NCBI GenBank assembly: GCA_021018995.1
Contig: CM037588.1
Span: 91,300,765 to 91,364,764 of the forward strand
Length of the DNA stretch: 64,000 bases
From: Chloranthus sessilifolius
Lineage: Eukaryota > Streptophyta > Magnoliopsida > Chloranthales > Chloranthaceae
Direction: 5' to 3'
Below the pieces are notes generated by a model, which searched no databases, was not told the DNA's origin, and was given only the letters and a program-made list of their open reading frames with translations. Both the position numbers and the translations under genes were made by a program. Positions 31,361 to 43,002 of the stretch are shown here, piece by piece (the first letter of the stretch is position 1; the number at the start of each line of letters is the position of its first letter).

Positions 31361-32627
31361 GTGGTATTTCGACATCTGAAACTTCTTGAAACATCAACAT
31401 GTCCCCCCATATGCCACGAAGATCAAACGAAAGATTATAAGGAATAGATGCGCCCGATTCTGTATACTCAGCGAAACATTATACAAAGAGGCCTTCACTA
31501 AAGGAGTACTGCTACGATGCGTCACAACTGTCGAAGGACAATACATTATCTGAGAAGCACATGCCAGTGCCTGCGGTGCCCACTCTGGTAGACAGAGACT
31601 CACTGATCAGGTTATACGACAAGGCTACTTCTGACCGACAATGATCAGAGCTTACCGACTCTACGTCCAATCCTGTAAGCAATGCCAAGAACACGCCGCA
31701 CTAGTCAAATCTCCATCAGTTTCATTGAATACTATGACCTCACCAGGGCCATTTTCGATGTGGGCCTTCGATGCCATTGAACCTTTCACAGACACCGTTG
31801 GGAACACTCACAAGCATGCTTTCATACTTACAGTGACCAAATACTACACCAAATGGGCAGAAGCTGAATCCTATGTAAGAATTACCGCTTCAATACTCAT
31901 AAGGTTTATTGTTTGAAATATCATCACCAGGTTTAGAGTACCCAGAATGTTTGTCACTGACAACTGACCATAGTTTATTACGGAGAAGACAAAGAAGTTA
32001 TGCAAGAAGTATGGCATCAATCTACACCACTCATCACCATTCTACCCTCAAGGCAATAGACAGGCAGAAGCTACGAATAAAATACTAATTCAAATCCTAA
32101 AATGCATAGTAGAAATAAGCAATGGGGCCAACTGGCCTGAACAACTACTAGAAGCACTCTGGGCCTATAGGACCTCTATTCGTATGGCCACTGGCCAAAC
32201 TCCCTACCTCCTTACCTACTGGATGGAGGCAGTCCTACCATATGAGATATAAGTACCATATTTAAGCATTCAACTCGATGATGAGCTATCCTTAGATGAG
32301 AGGATAATTACCCTACTCACGCAGCTAGGGCAGCTCGATGAAATGTGTCTAAGGGCAGCTAATCACGCTCAGGTATATCGGAGGAGAGTGGCCAGGGCTT
32401 ACGATAAGAAAGTCTTTGAACGAACCTTTAATATTGGGAAATTAGTCTTGAAGAAAATCATGCCTCCCAAGCACGCCCATCCAAAAGCAAAACTGAAACC
32501 GAACTGGGAAGGCCCTTATGTCATAACAGCTACATACCCTGGAAACACATATAAACTGACGAACAAAGATGGGGAAGAACTCCCTAGCCCTTAGAACCCC
32601 ATGTACTTTAGAAAATATTACCCTTAG
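31361..32627 (+). pseudogene. pol: Tat B pol: integrase
   Basis: HHCC finger: HASACGAHSG and the CKQCQEH pair (about 31676). The stop at 31632 is TGA where A has TGG. Core: WAFDAIEPF (first Asp), VTDN (second Asp) and RQAEATNK (Glu). A C-terminal region with FERTFNIGKLVLKKI and KLKPNWEGPYVI ends at TAG 32625-32627. At least six stops are present, but few or no indels. Not functional. Confidence 0.85.
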
Positions 32628-34401
32628 CCCCGTGATCGTCACATCCCATGGTTAAATACTTATACTTATCACCCCCGTAGCCATCACGACCCATTCATTG
32701 GTCGTACGCCTTTAATTCTCAGAATATGCCTAAGGACTTCGATTTATCGCCCACCTTTTCTCACTCAAGCAATTTGATTAAAGGACTAATGACCTATCTT
32801 TCAAAAGCATAAGTAACACCCGATCCTTATTTCCCTTCTCCCGCCATTGGAGGAGATGTTAGAGCAAAAAAAAATAAAGATGTTAGGTTCAATCAAAACT
32901 CATTATTCTTGCGCTAGCAGGATGCTTTAAAAAAATATATATTTATATGTCAAAAATTGAGTGAGAGCATTACGACGAAGGAACAACTCAATGAGCTCAG
33001 GGAAGCATAAGCTGGCCATGAGGACATCTCTGGTAATATTACTAGAAGTGTATAAGCAAGTTGTGAGGGCATCCCTGATGTCCCCATACCACTAGATTTC
33101 TTCGTAAGGAGGCGGGAGGAGGACAAACTCTTGCTAACCATAGAATGTGAGATTTTGATGGTGCCAAAACATGACAAAGGAGCGCAATTATGGCATCCCG
33201 TATCCCCTCTGAGAAAAGGATTGTTACCTACTCCTTTCGGAAAGCATTAGATATAAACTATTCCCCGCATCACTGAGCCTTAGCCCCCTCTTCTATTTTT
33301 AATTTTCAGACGATAAATCAGAAGCCTTGTAGGATGTTTCTAAAAATGAAATTGAAAACTGATAAATGACGCCTGATGCAATCACCTACTATACCTACCA
33401 TACTTCTTCCCAATAACCATGGGATAGGATGACCACCGCCCTAGGATAAAACCCATATACAACTGACCTAATCAAAGAGACCTCCCCAGTTCGATGACAG
33501 TACCGATCATCTTTTCTTCAAAACTAACTCACCAAATACCCATGACTGCTTATAGACCCAAAGTGCTCTTCTCGAAACCTAGAAAAGCTCCATTGCATCT
33601 TGACGCTGGCTTGTCCATGAAGAACAATCATGTCAGAAGCGCTGGCTTGTCCACGAAGAAGATAAGAAACTACGAAGTTATCACTCGAAAAGTGCTACCG
33701 AAGATATTATACTGCCAATCCTATCACGTTCCTACAATGGGGCATTTTAATTTTTTTTATTGTTTTGTTATTATTTCTAACTTAGCTATTTGCTTTCCTT
33801 GTTGCATTGTTGTCATTTCAAAAAAAAAAAGAAAAAAAGGGAAAAAAAAAAGAAAAAAAAGAGAAAAGAAAAGAAAAAAAGAGAGCACATATTCATCTTT
33901 TGCTACCAGACCTCGGTCTGAGACACTTGCCCCCCTTGACAACTAACAAGGGGGAGAACAAAACTACTGACAGTGTTACTCTCACATGTGTAGATAGGAA
34001 GCGACTTTCAACGATCATCGGGCCAGCTCAGGAAGCATCCAAGTCCCAATGACGGTCGATGGCACTAAAGCAACTAAAAAAAAGAAGCAAAAGTAGATGC
34101 AAGAGGTAACTAAAAGAAAAAGGAGCCAATCAAGTACATCTAAACAAAAAATCTCTCTCTCTCTATATATGTCAACATCTTTCCATTTCCTTTTACACTT
34201 GTCACAGGGGGGCATCCCCCTCTATATACAACACACACATGATATGAATATAAAAAACACACATAAACACACCTATAAAATGACGCTCTGGGATGGTCTG
34301 AGTGGTCTTTGTCCCGATGTCGTCGACTCAGGGTCCGTATGGTCTTCTGAAAACACGATCCTTGCACTCGGAGTCCTTAAAACCTCTAGACGATGGGGCC
34401 C
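32628..34401 (+). other. Tat B 3' spacer, truncated at the minus-strand LTR
   Basis: No Tat 3' LTR start was found. A plus-strand frame at 32963-33250 (96 codons, two internal stops, charged; includes DVPIPLDFFVRRREEDK) could be a relic of an unknown protein but was not recognised. Two copies of GCTGGCTTGTCCA lie near 33605 and 33642. An A/G run lies at 33820-33890 and CT/TA repeats at 34150-34170. The spacer stops at the LTR that begins at 34402. Confidence 0.5.
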
Positions 34402-37086
34402 TGTTGTCTAACCCTAGTGTGCTTTGGTTATTGTGTGATGGAAACCAATTAAAAATAAAGTAAAATAAAAGAATGGATTTAGCACAACTAAAATAATCCT
34501 AGACCTGTAAGATATAGGGCCTATTGTAGTAAGTTTTGATAAGTAAGAGTTTGTCCCACAGAGAAATTAATCTAGAACCTAAAATAGGCTATAATAGTAG
34601 GCCTCCAGATCTGGCTACAGATCTGATAATCCTAAAGAAAGGGAGTTGGGTGTCACGACTACTATAAATTAATCCTAACAACAAAGAAATAAAATATAGC
34701 CCTATCTTAAAGAAAGGGGTTAAGAAGAAGGTGGTGATGGTGTGTACCAAAATAAAATATACAAATTGGTGAGAAGTAAGCAGGTTAAGTTCTGAGTTAG
34801 AGCAGTAATGTAACTCAGATTTAGTCTGTCTCTACAGTGCTTCTTGTTGAGACGCTATCAAAAGCCTCAACAAGGTAGATATACCTAGTTTAACCCATGC
34901 CATTTGGGGCGCTCTTAAGGCTATAGGCTGTCCACTCAAATGGTCACAGCCTATCCTATAGAGTCTGTCAAATCCCATTAGTTAAACCAGAAATTGCCAA
35001 ACTAGTCCAGAGGAGTGGACTGATCATTTCCCCAGCCACTGGACCAGATCAAGCAATGAATACTATTGCAGCACTATGTAATGCTAGTGCTACAAGCTCT
35101 CCAGATCTGTGCACAGATCTGGCTGACATCTATAGGTATTCCAACCCATAAGATCCTAAGTACTTTGCCAAGGCTAATGACTCACTGGTGCCCACAAAAA
35201 GGACCATGCAACAGATTGAATAGGGCTTTAGATTCAGCTGGTCATTGCTACAAATGGCCTGTAATGACTCAGTCTTAAGCTATAATTACTATAGAGAGAT
35301 CAGATCTAATATCTGATATCGACTAGGTAAAATAGAGGGGAGCCAGTTCCTGTACAAACCTCCTCACAAGGCTCTAGAAGCTCATGTGCAAGGGAGAAGA
35401 ATCCTTCTCAAACATATGAATGGACACAACCTTAGGGCTATACTCTGTCCACTCGAATGGTCATAGGGAATCCCATTGGTCTGTCCATACCACAGAGGCC
35501 TGAGAAAGAATATGAAAACTGTTGCAACCACCATGGTCCACAGGCCACCGAGCTCCCCAGATCTCACTACAGATCCAGCATTGCTTTCCATGGGGCTATC
35601 AAACCAAGGGAAATCAGATGGTAAATAATAGATCTACTAGAAATTGAATGGGCTAGTCCCAAATACATAGATCCTATAGACATCTAAAGAAACCATAAGA
35701 TCTTTAGATTAAATTAGGCATTAAAATAGTAATCCATTGATAAACACAAAACTTACAATGAACTGTCTCCAAGCTGCAGCCTGTACACAACTGCTCATCC
35801 ACAATCCCAATGTATACAAAACCTATTACAAACTGAAATAAACTAAACCAAACTGGTTATAGGGGGATTAGCCAGCAAGGGCTGGGCTAAGAGAGAAGAA
35901 AAAAAAGGAAAAAAGGTGATTAAACCCTAACCCTAGCCTGCTGGAGCTCTCAGCCGACAGAGGATGAAAAGAAGGGTTGATGATAAAATTAAACTCTAAG
36001 TGTAGCTTATATACTCTGTCCATAAGGCCTTGGCTCTGAAGGGATTAGCCCTAATTTTTCTAGCAAACGTGTCACTATTATATCCCTTGAATGCCTTGAG
36101 ACGTGTGCCTTGAAATTTGTGCCTCAGGATGTGTGCCCTAGCCTTGAGATATTCCTGAAAGGTCCTTGAGTTAAAACTAAGAAGTGGGGAGCCCGTGCTT
36201 CACGGGGCTGACATATGCATTCACTTATTCACGCAGTTGCAGGGCCTTCGCAGAGTAGCTTTTGGTTGGTGGAAAGTGCTCACTCGCGCAATGAATCTTC
36301 AGTTTATCGCGCAGTTCCTTTGTGCTGTAATGTTGTTGTGGAGATGATCTAGAGTGCCTAGACTTCTCACACAGTAGAGCTTCAGAAACTCTGTCTTCCT
36401 AGGTACTTGCACAGTTATGCTCCTGCACTCGCGTAGTAATTGGTAAAGCTTTAGAGTGCACGAGATCTGCATAAGGAGAATTTTGGGCGTCTCTCTCTCT
36501 TTCAGGGCCACGCACAAACTCCGCAAGGTGAAATTTAGTTCAGTACACAAATGGACTCGCTATGTTCTTCACGCGGCTGCTTTAAGGCTTGATCTCCGTG
36601 AGAGCCTCGCAACCACAAATTTTGAGGATTTTAATCCGTGAGATCTTCGCAATGTCTTTGCAACTCTCCTCTTAGCTGTGCGTCCTATCTGCGTAAGGGA
36701 ATCTTCCACTACATCTTTAGCTTCGCGAGAGAGCTTCTCAACTCTGCGAGATCTTTCCTTTTATGCTTTGATACATCGCACTTGCTGCTTTTGCAGTTCT
36801 TCCATTCATAGCCAACTTCATTCATCTTCTAGGCTTTTGGTCAATGATGATCAGCACATGAGTCACCATGGTGAGCACTACCAGGGTGTTCCATTAGGCT
36901 TTGGTTCAGCTGTCATCTTTGTATGTCTTCTTCCTCTTCTTTGGGCTAATAAGGATGGATTTTGTGTTAATCTGCACAAATTATTGCTAACTATAAAGCA
37001 CACTTAACAAATGATTATTAGTCTGCTTCAAGGTCTATCAAAGGCTAGGTTTAGAGGTGAAAAGTAGTACTTTTTAGTGAATAACA
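34402..37086 (-). repeat. Athila-type LTR, family C (3' LTR)
   Basis: On the minus strand it starts TGTTATTCACT at 37086 after a PPT, and ends TTAGACAACA at 34402, matching the AACAACA ends of the other Athila LTRs. 2685 bp. The TATA-like TATATAAG covers 36006-36013. U3 (36180-36780) has many words built on CTGCGAG, CGCGAAG and CTCGCG. A CAGATCTGG pair lies near 34604-34627. Confidence 0.8.
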
Positions 37087-37099
37087 CACCCCCAAACCT
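37087..37099 (-). other. Polypurine tract of the minus-strand element
   Basis: The plus strand reads CACCCCCAAACCT, the inverse of the Athila B tract at 27639-27651, directly next to the LTR start. Confidence 0.85.
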
Positions 37100-38994
37100 A
37101 ATTTTTGTTAGTCCTTGAGTAAAGGAAAACTTAAAACAACTATTCTAAGAATTTAAATGCCACTTTCGTAGGGAGCATGAATATATTTAGCATATGTACC
37201 AAGCCTTTTAAACCCCTAGGTGATCCCTAGTGGAGGAGTGAAGTCTCCTGAGGGTTTTAAGTGAAGGTACCCACAAACTTCACCATTAAAATAGTTAAAA
37301 ATAGTACAGTCAATGACAAAACAAATTTCAATGAATAAAGCCTCAGTCCACACCTATCCTTTAAATAAGAGGAAATTACAGCAGTAATGCAGCCATTTAA
37401 CAACTCAAAATCAACATGCATGTGCATCACCATCAATTAGTTCACAACAGGAATACAATGTGCATAAAATCAGTACAAAGCTTGCCTTAAATTTAAAAAT
37501 CAGGTTGGATACAACTCCAAAGAATTTAAAATTCAGACCCAATTCTCACCAGGGCTATCTCTCAACAATGAAAATCAAAAGGGTGTTGACATTCTCATCA
37601 GCTCAAGAGCAGTTACTCCACCCCAAATGGACCTACAAGCATGAGCATAGGCAAAGCTTCTGATTTTTGATATCCTCATGACTTTTCACCATAGATTAGA
37701 CAACTCCTCATCTCCACATGACAGCTCATTTCACTTTAGATCTACAAGGTCTTTTTTGAATGGGTTGTAATGTAGCTTATGGGTGAGGGATGTAAAAAAT
37801 GAAGGGGTAAAAAGGATTCAAAATTGAGAAATCAGCAAGATAAGGAGTGACTGAAGACTTCACTACCTTCATTTCAGCATAACTTCATCTTACTTGATAT
37901 ATTTCAGAATCAAAGTGGCCAGCTTCTCCTCTTCTTTTTAATTTTTAGATGATGTTCTTCTCTAGACTTCTCTTTCTTATTTATTTATTTTATTTTTAGG
38001 ATGAACTGCCATACAAAAACCATTGATACACTGCTGCTCATATGTTGCTTTTCTTCTCCTTCCACCAAATGTTGGACCACTCTCACTATCTTCAACTCCT
38101 CCTTTACCTTCTGAATTCTCAGAGTGAGGGTACAGTTGAATTAAGTCAAGAGGTGAATGTGCAAGTACTCCGGTGTTTGTCAAAGAAAAGTAGAATTTTT
38201 AAGGCTCAACGAGTGTATGCAAAAGGGCAGTTTTAAAAGGTTAGATTTTCAGGCTCAAACTGTCCAAATGAAGGCCTTGGATCATTTCCTTAATGTCATG
38301 AGTGATATCAATTAGTTTTGATTTGGAGGTACCTAACTTCTAGTGAAAAGGTCATGACTCAATCAGTCCTTAGAGCAGAAATAATGCCAAAAACACTCTT
38401 CAAAAGAAAATGATGGGCCCAAGTCTCACTAGGTATGGTCCTCAAATTAACCCATGGGGTGTATTTTCCCCTTTTTCTCTCCTCTTAGGTTCACTAAGTA
38501 CTAACTAAAAAATTTTCTGATGTTAGCTTCATGGTGGTGCAAAGATTTTAAAAATTTTAGTTTCAAAATGTTTGCAAAATTTTTTAATTTTCCACAATTT
38601 TTCTCATTCTAACAAGTTAGGTGGGAAATGATTTTATTCATCCTAATTAAACCAATACTATTGCACTAAAGTTAACTATTCTATTGGCAGACCTACCCTG
38701 CCACACCCCCAAACCTATGAGGAGCAGTGTCCTCACGGATTCAAAGGTGAATGTGAATGTGCAGCAAGCTTAAAACCTAAGATTAACAGAATAGAACCTT
38801 CAAGAGGGAAAAATACATAACAAACAATATAGAGACAAACATAAAGATATAAAGAAAGACAGATTGGAAACTAAATAAAACAAAATAAAGAGCAATGTTA
38901 TTATAACAGCTAAAGTATGCACAAAGTAGGTGGAAGTAGACTAGACAAAAAATGACATAGTACTTCCTAACTAAATACATATGTACAATTTAAT
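37100..38994 (-). other. 3' non-coding region of the minus-strand element
   Basis: Inverted counterpart of 25702-27638. Shared blocks include the inverse of GGGGTTTAAAAGGCTTG at about 37200 and an inverted CAGACC...CCACACCCCCAAACC stretch at 38680-38720 that matches 26095. No reading frame was recognised. Confidence 0.6.
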
Positions 38995-41721
38995 TATCAA
39001 AGCCCTTGGCTAAATATCTGCTGGTTCATCTTTAGTTTTGGCTCCTTTCCCTTTCTCAGACTCCCCAACAGCAGGTGTAGGTTTTCTCCCAGTTGCTAGA
39101 GCTAATTATATTTCCAAGATTTCAGCTTTTTGTTCCACCAATTCAGCTCGGGATATAAGGAGCTGCCTGATCTCCTTTGAAGCAGTTAACCTCTTCTCTA
39201 ATCCATCAGCTCTCAGCTTTTCTATTGCAGTAGTCATTTTTTCATGTTCAACATTCAGCTTCTCTTGGGCAGCTATACTCTCTCAGGCTTTATATAAATG
39301 CAACAGTTGTCACCACCCTTTGGTGATGTTCTTGAGTTGCATCTCGTTATCCAATTTTATGCAGTGAATCCTCTCTTTATAGGGTATCCTGATGGATGTT
39401 CTGATAGTAGCCATCCCTCGAATGACATCCTTTTTGAGGTAAGGGTTGGATTTTATTACATGAAGGAGGTTGGAGTAGGGGGGATTGAAAAAGAAGAGGC
39501 AGGAATCAAAGGCTGGTCCTCACTTGAAGAAGGGCCAGCTAGGAACGAAAAAGGAGTGGGTTGGGGAATTTCAGATTGAAGCTCAGGTTGGGGTTCTAGA
39601 TCTGGTTCTATTTGGATTGACTTGGAAGAGGTGGGTATGAGGTCATCCACATCTGTTGCAGCATTGGAGGTGGCTACAATAGGGGGAGTATCTGGGTCAG
39701 TTAATGTGGAGGCTTCAGTGTAAGCAGGAGGGGGTGTGGTGGCTGCTAAGGATAAGGGTTGGGGTAAGGTAGCTAAAGTTGATTGGATGGCTTGGAGGCA
39801 GGTTTCTAGGTAGGCCTGGTTTTGGAGAGTGGAGGTTAGGGATTGAATGTATGTCTGGATGGAGGCTTGGTTTTGAGTGTTAGCCAACATTTGGGATTGT
39901 CGGGAGAGTAAGAGGTGTAAGATTTAGGGTAAGAGGTCTGGTATGATATTAGGTGTGGGTTAGATAGGTGAAACTGGTTGGAAGAAAGAAGTGGGTCAAT
40001 GAGTGAAGGTAGTGGCCTGTGGTGGTGTCTGATATGGAGGGATAAAGTGTGGAGGATGAGGTGAGTCTAAGAGAGGTGTATACTCAAGGTTGATATCTCC
40101 TAGGATAGTAGACATCATAGTAGAAAATTTCTCTCCTGAAAATGGCTTACGATCATTGGAGAAGGGAATGGATTGGTCTACAGGCTCACTCGTGACAAAA
40201 GGTGGGAAAGTCTCAATGGAATAATGTGGGACTTCAAAGGTATGGGCTTCAGGTTCATAGGGTGTGGGTATGGGGTTTGGAATGGTTGTGGTTTCAGGGA
40301 TTGGAATTGTTTGGGTTATATAGATGGGTTGGGGTGGGTTGGGGTGTCATAGGGGTTTTGGAGGTTTTCCTTTTCTTCTGGTATTGGGTCTTAACAGGTG
40401 GGCTGGAAAAATAGGTAAGGGTGCAAAAATAGGTAAGGTGGCTGTGGCTATGGTGGTTAGTGATGTAGGGTCAGGTAAGGGTGTGGGCTTGTGATGGGTT
40501 GTGATGTCTGGGTGGAAGGTGTAGCCCGCATGGAGGTAGGGGTAATGGAAGAGGTGGTGAGTGTGGTGCTGGCTGGCACAAGTGAGGTAGAGGTTAACAA
40601 ATGGTGGGGGCTGCATCTCTCAGTAACTCCTCCCTCCTCTTCTTCTTCCTTTCCATCATGGTGCCACTGATTCCCCATTATTTCTTCCTACTCTGTTTGG
40701 GGTTCAGTGCCACAGTCTCCTCCCTTTGAAATAGGTAGTTCCCCCTCTTTAACAATGCAGTAATCAATCTGCAGTAGGGAAGGGCATGAGATTTCTTCAT
40801 TATTTTTACCTTCTCGTATAAATTTATAATCCCCTCAAAAACTAACTTGGCTGCATCTAAATAGTGGTTTCTGTGAAAAGATAAGAGGGCATCAGCTATG
40901 GGGTACCTCCTCTCCTGCTCATGCCTAGAGCAATATACATTTTTTCGCAACATAACATCCATTAGCCTAAGGTTGGGGTGTAGATCCCTCTTTCTGATTG
41001 AGTCACCTGAGGCAGTGATCCCTCCAGTTAACTCCTTGGCGATCTCAATAATGGTGGCAGTCAAAGGAGGACCCAAGCTCCACTCAGGGTTATACCTGGC
41101 TCATATCCCTAATATCCTTGTAATATCTGCCTGGTTGAATAGCATCTCAAAATCATCAATTAAAACCAGCAGTGCTGGGTTCCCATCATCACCAATTTTT
41201 AACTTCATATTCTGATAAAATAATCTTACCAATCTTAGGAAAACCAGCTGCATTGAGGGTCGCAACACGGGCAGCAGAGATGCCTTTGCCAGATATTCAA
41301 TAGAGACAGAAGTCTCAGGTAGCTCCTCAAAATAAACTTTATCGAAAATGGTTTTAACCTCTAGCTGGATTTATTATATAAAGTTAGAAGGGACCCTGAG
41401 GCAATTAGTAGTTGCTTCCTCCTCAACCTCAGGGATCGCAGGGGCCACAACTTTGCCCTTTTTCTGCTTCTTTGAATTTTCAGGGTTTGTAGCAAGTGGC
41501 TGCACTCTAGCCCTCTTCTTTGGAGCAGATTTCTTCCTCTCTTTTTGAATGGAGGGCTCAACAACAGGTGAGGGTGCCTCAGAGGTCTCCAATGTGGAGG
41601 CCTCTACAATCCTTGCCAATTTTTTAGTGGCCACAGGGCTGCCACTGATGGATGGGTTTAGCATCGCGGTGAGGGTATCTATATATTTTGAACCCATGGC
41701 CATAGGTGCTCGGATTATCAA
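38995..41721 (-). pseudogene. Athila env-position protein, minus strand, broken
   Basis: On the minus strand from ATG 41721: a Lys/Arg-rich stretch with APKKRARV and KKQKKGK (nuclear-like), two stops near 41372, then PETSVSIEYLAKASLLPV and LLVLIDDFEMLFNQADI, matching the VPTLVIFIDDCDL part of the Athila B protein. One TGA lies near 41100. Then an open piece (41076-40678) with EQERRYPIADALLSF and YCRLITALLKRG. A Pro/Thr-rich part follows in shifting frames, then 39890-39456 with TLTDPD and SIQIEPD where B has TQTEP. A Lys/Glu-rich helical tail runs to about 38995. It resembles B throughout but is a distant family member. Confidence 0.75.
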
Positions 41722-42862
41722 AATTTGGGTTCACAACTTTGAGAAAATGCCAATCACTCTAAGTAAGCATAAAAGCTTCAAATTCTCCCCTTCTTCTCTT
41801 CTTTTAAATAAATCAAACACAGGGTAGAGAGAGAAATGGAGATTGTACCAGTTGAGAGCTAGGGTTCCACTTGAAATTATGCACAGTAGCTCAAATCCCC
41901 CCAAACCTTGCTCAAAGTTATCAGGAGTAGCTGGGGAACAATATGATGAGAGGAAAATGCCTAAGGTGGTGTGGATTACAAAGTAGAGAAGAAAGGAGGG
42001 GAAAGAGACGTCAGTTCTTATGCTGGAAAACTAGGGTAGACAGAGGAAATGAAGAAAATGAGGGGCTTTGTTGAGTTTATAGAGTAAATCTCGCAGTTCA
42101 CGGAGTTGGCAATAGGAGCTCGCGGAGTAAAATTATCGTGTAGTTGGCATTTAAGACCGCGAGACGATCTATCGCGTAGAAGAACAAACTGCCTCACATT
42201 GAAAACTTACAGAGGTGAATCATTGACCTTAGTGCGTGAGGCTTTATGTTGCCTTAAAAATTTATCTCACGTGGTGCTCGTGCAGAACAACACTGAGGCC
42301 ATACTTCTCTTACAGCTTGAGCTCGCGGAGCAGAAAGACAGCTTTGTGAGGCATTTTTATAGCCATTGCTCAGGCTTTTAGTGTGTGAGGAAGCCAAGTG
42401 ATGGCTCGTGCAATAAATTTAAGCCTTCTAGCTCTGCGGGACAACATATCTTCTCAACCTTTACTTAGTTATCTCAGTGCAGCACAGTGGTTAGTGCATT
42501 CATGCTGTTGTGCACCCAACCATTGTGCATGAGCACCAACCCTCAGACAGGTAATTCACTTCAATCATGAAACACATGCTCATTTAAATCAACAATTGAT
42601 AAACATTGCAGGATTCTAAAAATAGCTTTTCAGCTCAACTTCATGCAAATTATGATAAGGGCACCTCAATCATTCATCAACAACTACACACAACAAATTC
42701 AGCGGACAAATTTGCACATGTATTCAATAACAAAATGCAAACACAAACAAAGCAACACAATCAATTCAACATCACACTAAAAACTTAACTGACAGAAGTT
42801 TAAAGAACACAAATTAATACAAAAATTTCATACATATGATACACTTATTACCAATGTTTAGA
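41722..42862 (-). other. Pre-env spacer of the minus-strand element
   Basis: Non-coding. 42080-42430 has repeated words such as CTCGCGGAG, CGCGAGAC, CGCGTAG and GTGCGTGAG, the same spelling found in the LTR at 34402-37086 but not in the LTR at 43003-45141. 42480-42860 is A-rich with no recognised content. Confidence 0.55.
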
Positions 42863-42985
42863 TCACTGAGCACTAGCTTCCTCCTTTGTAGAGGATGCAT
42901 CACCGATCATATACTGACCTTTCAGATTTGTCAGGGGCTGACTAGGCAATTTTCCTTCTTCCCTCCTATTCAGAGCATTACAAAT
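42863..42985 (-). pseudogene. gag: Athila gag fragment
   Basis: On the minus strand, NALNRREEGKLPSQPLTNLK and MIGDASSTKEE match the Athila B gag segment TLAKREEGKLPSQPLNNPK and GEASNSHEE (about 18640-18745). Only about 40 codons remain, directly beside the LTR. The rest of gag and all pol are gone. Confidence 0.75.
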
Positions 42986-43002
42986 CTGGCTCAGTTGGTC
43001 CT

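Larger units (their letters stand above)
7273..34401 (+). mobile_element. Tat-lineage element B, split by Athila B
   Basis: The 5' LTR starts TGTAGACACCCCC at 7273. Gag, protease, linker and the start of RT reach 15582. The rest of RT, RNase H, second RNase H and integrase resume at 29483. Removing the Athila insert and one GTCGA copy makes the two pol halves contiguous in one frame. No 3' LTR of B was recognised before the minus-strand LTR that begins at 34402, so the 3' end is lost or cut off there. Coding frames are long but full of stops. Confidence 0.85.
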
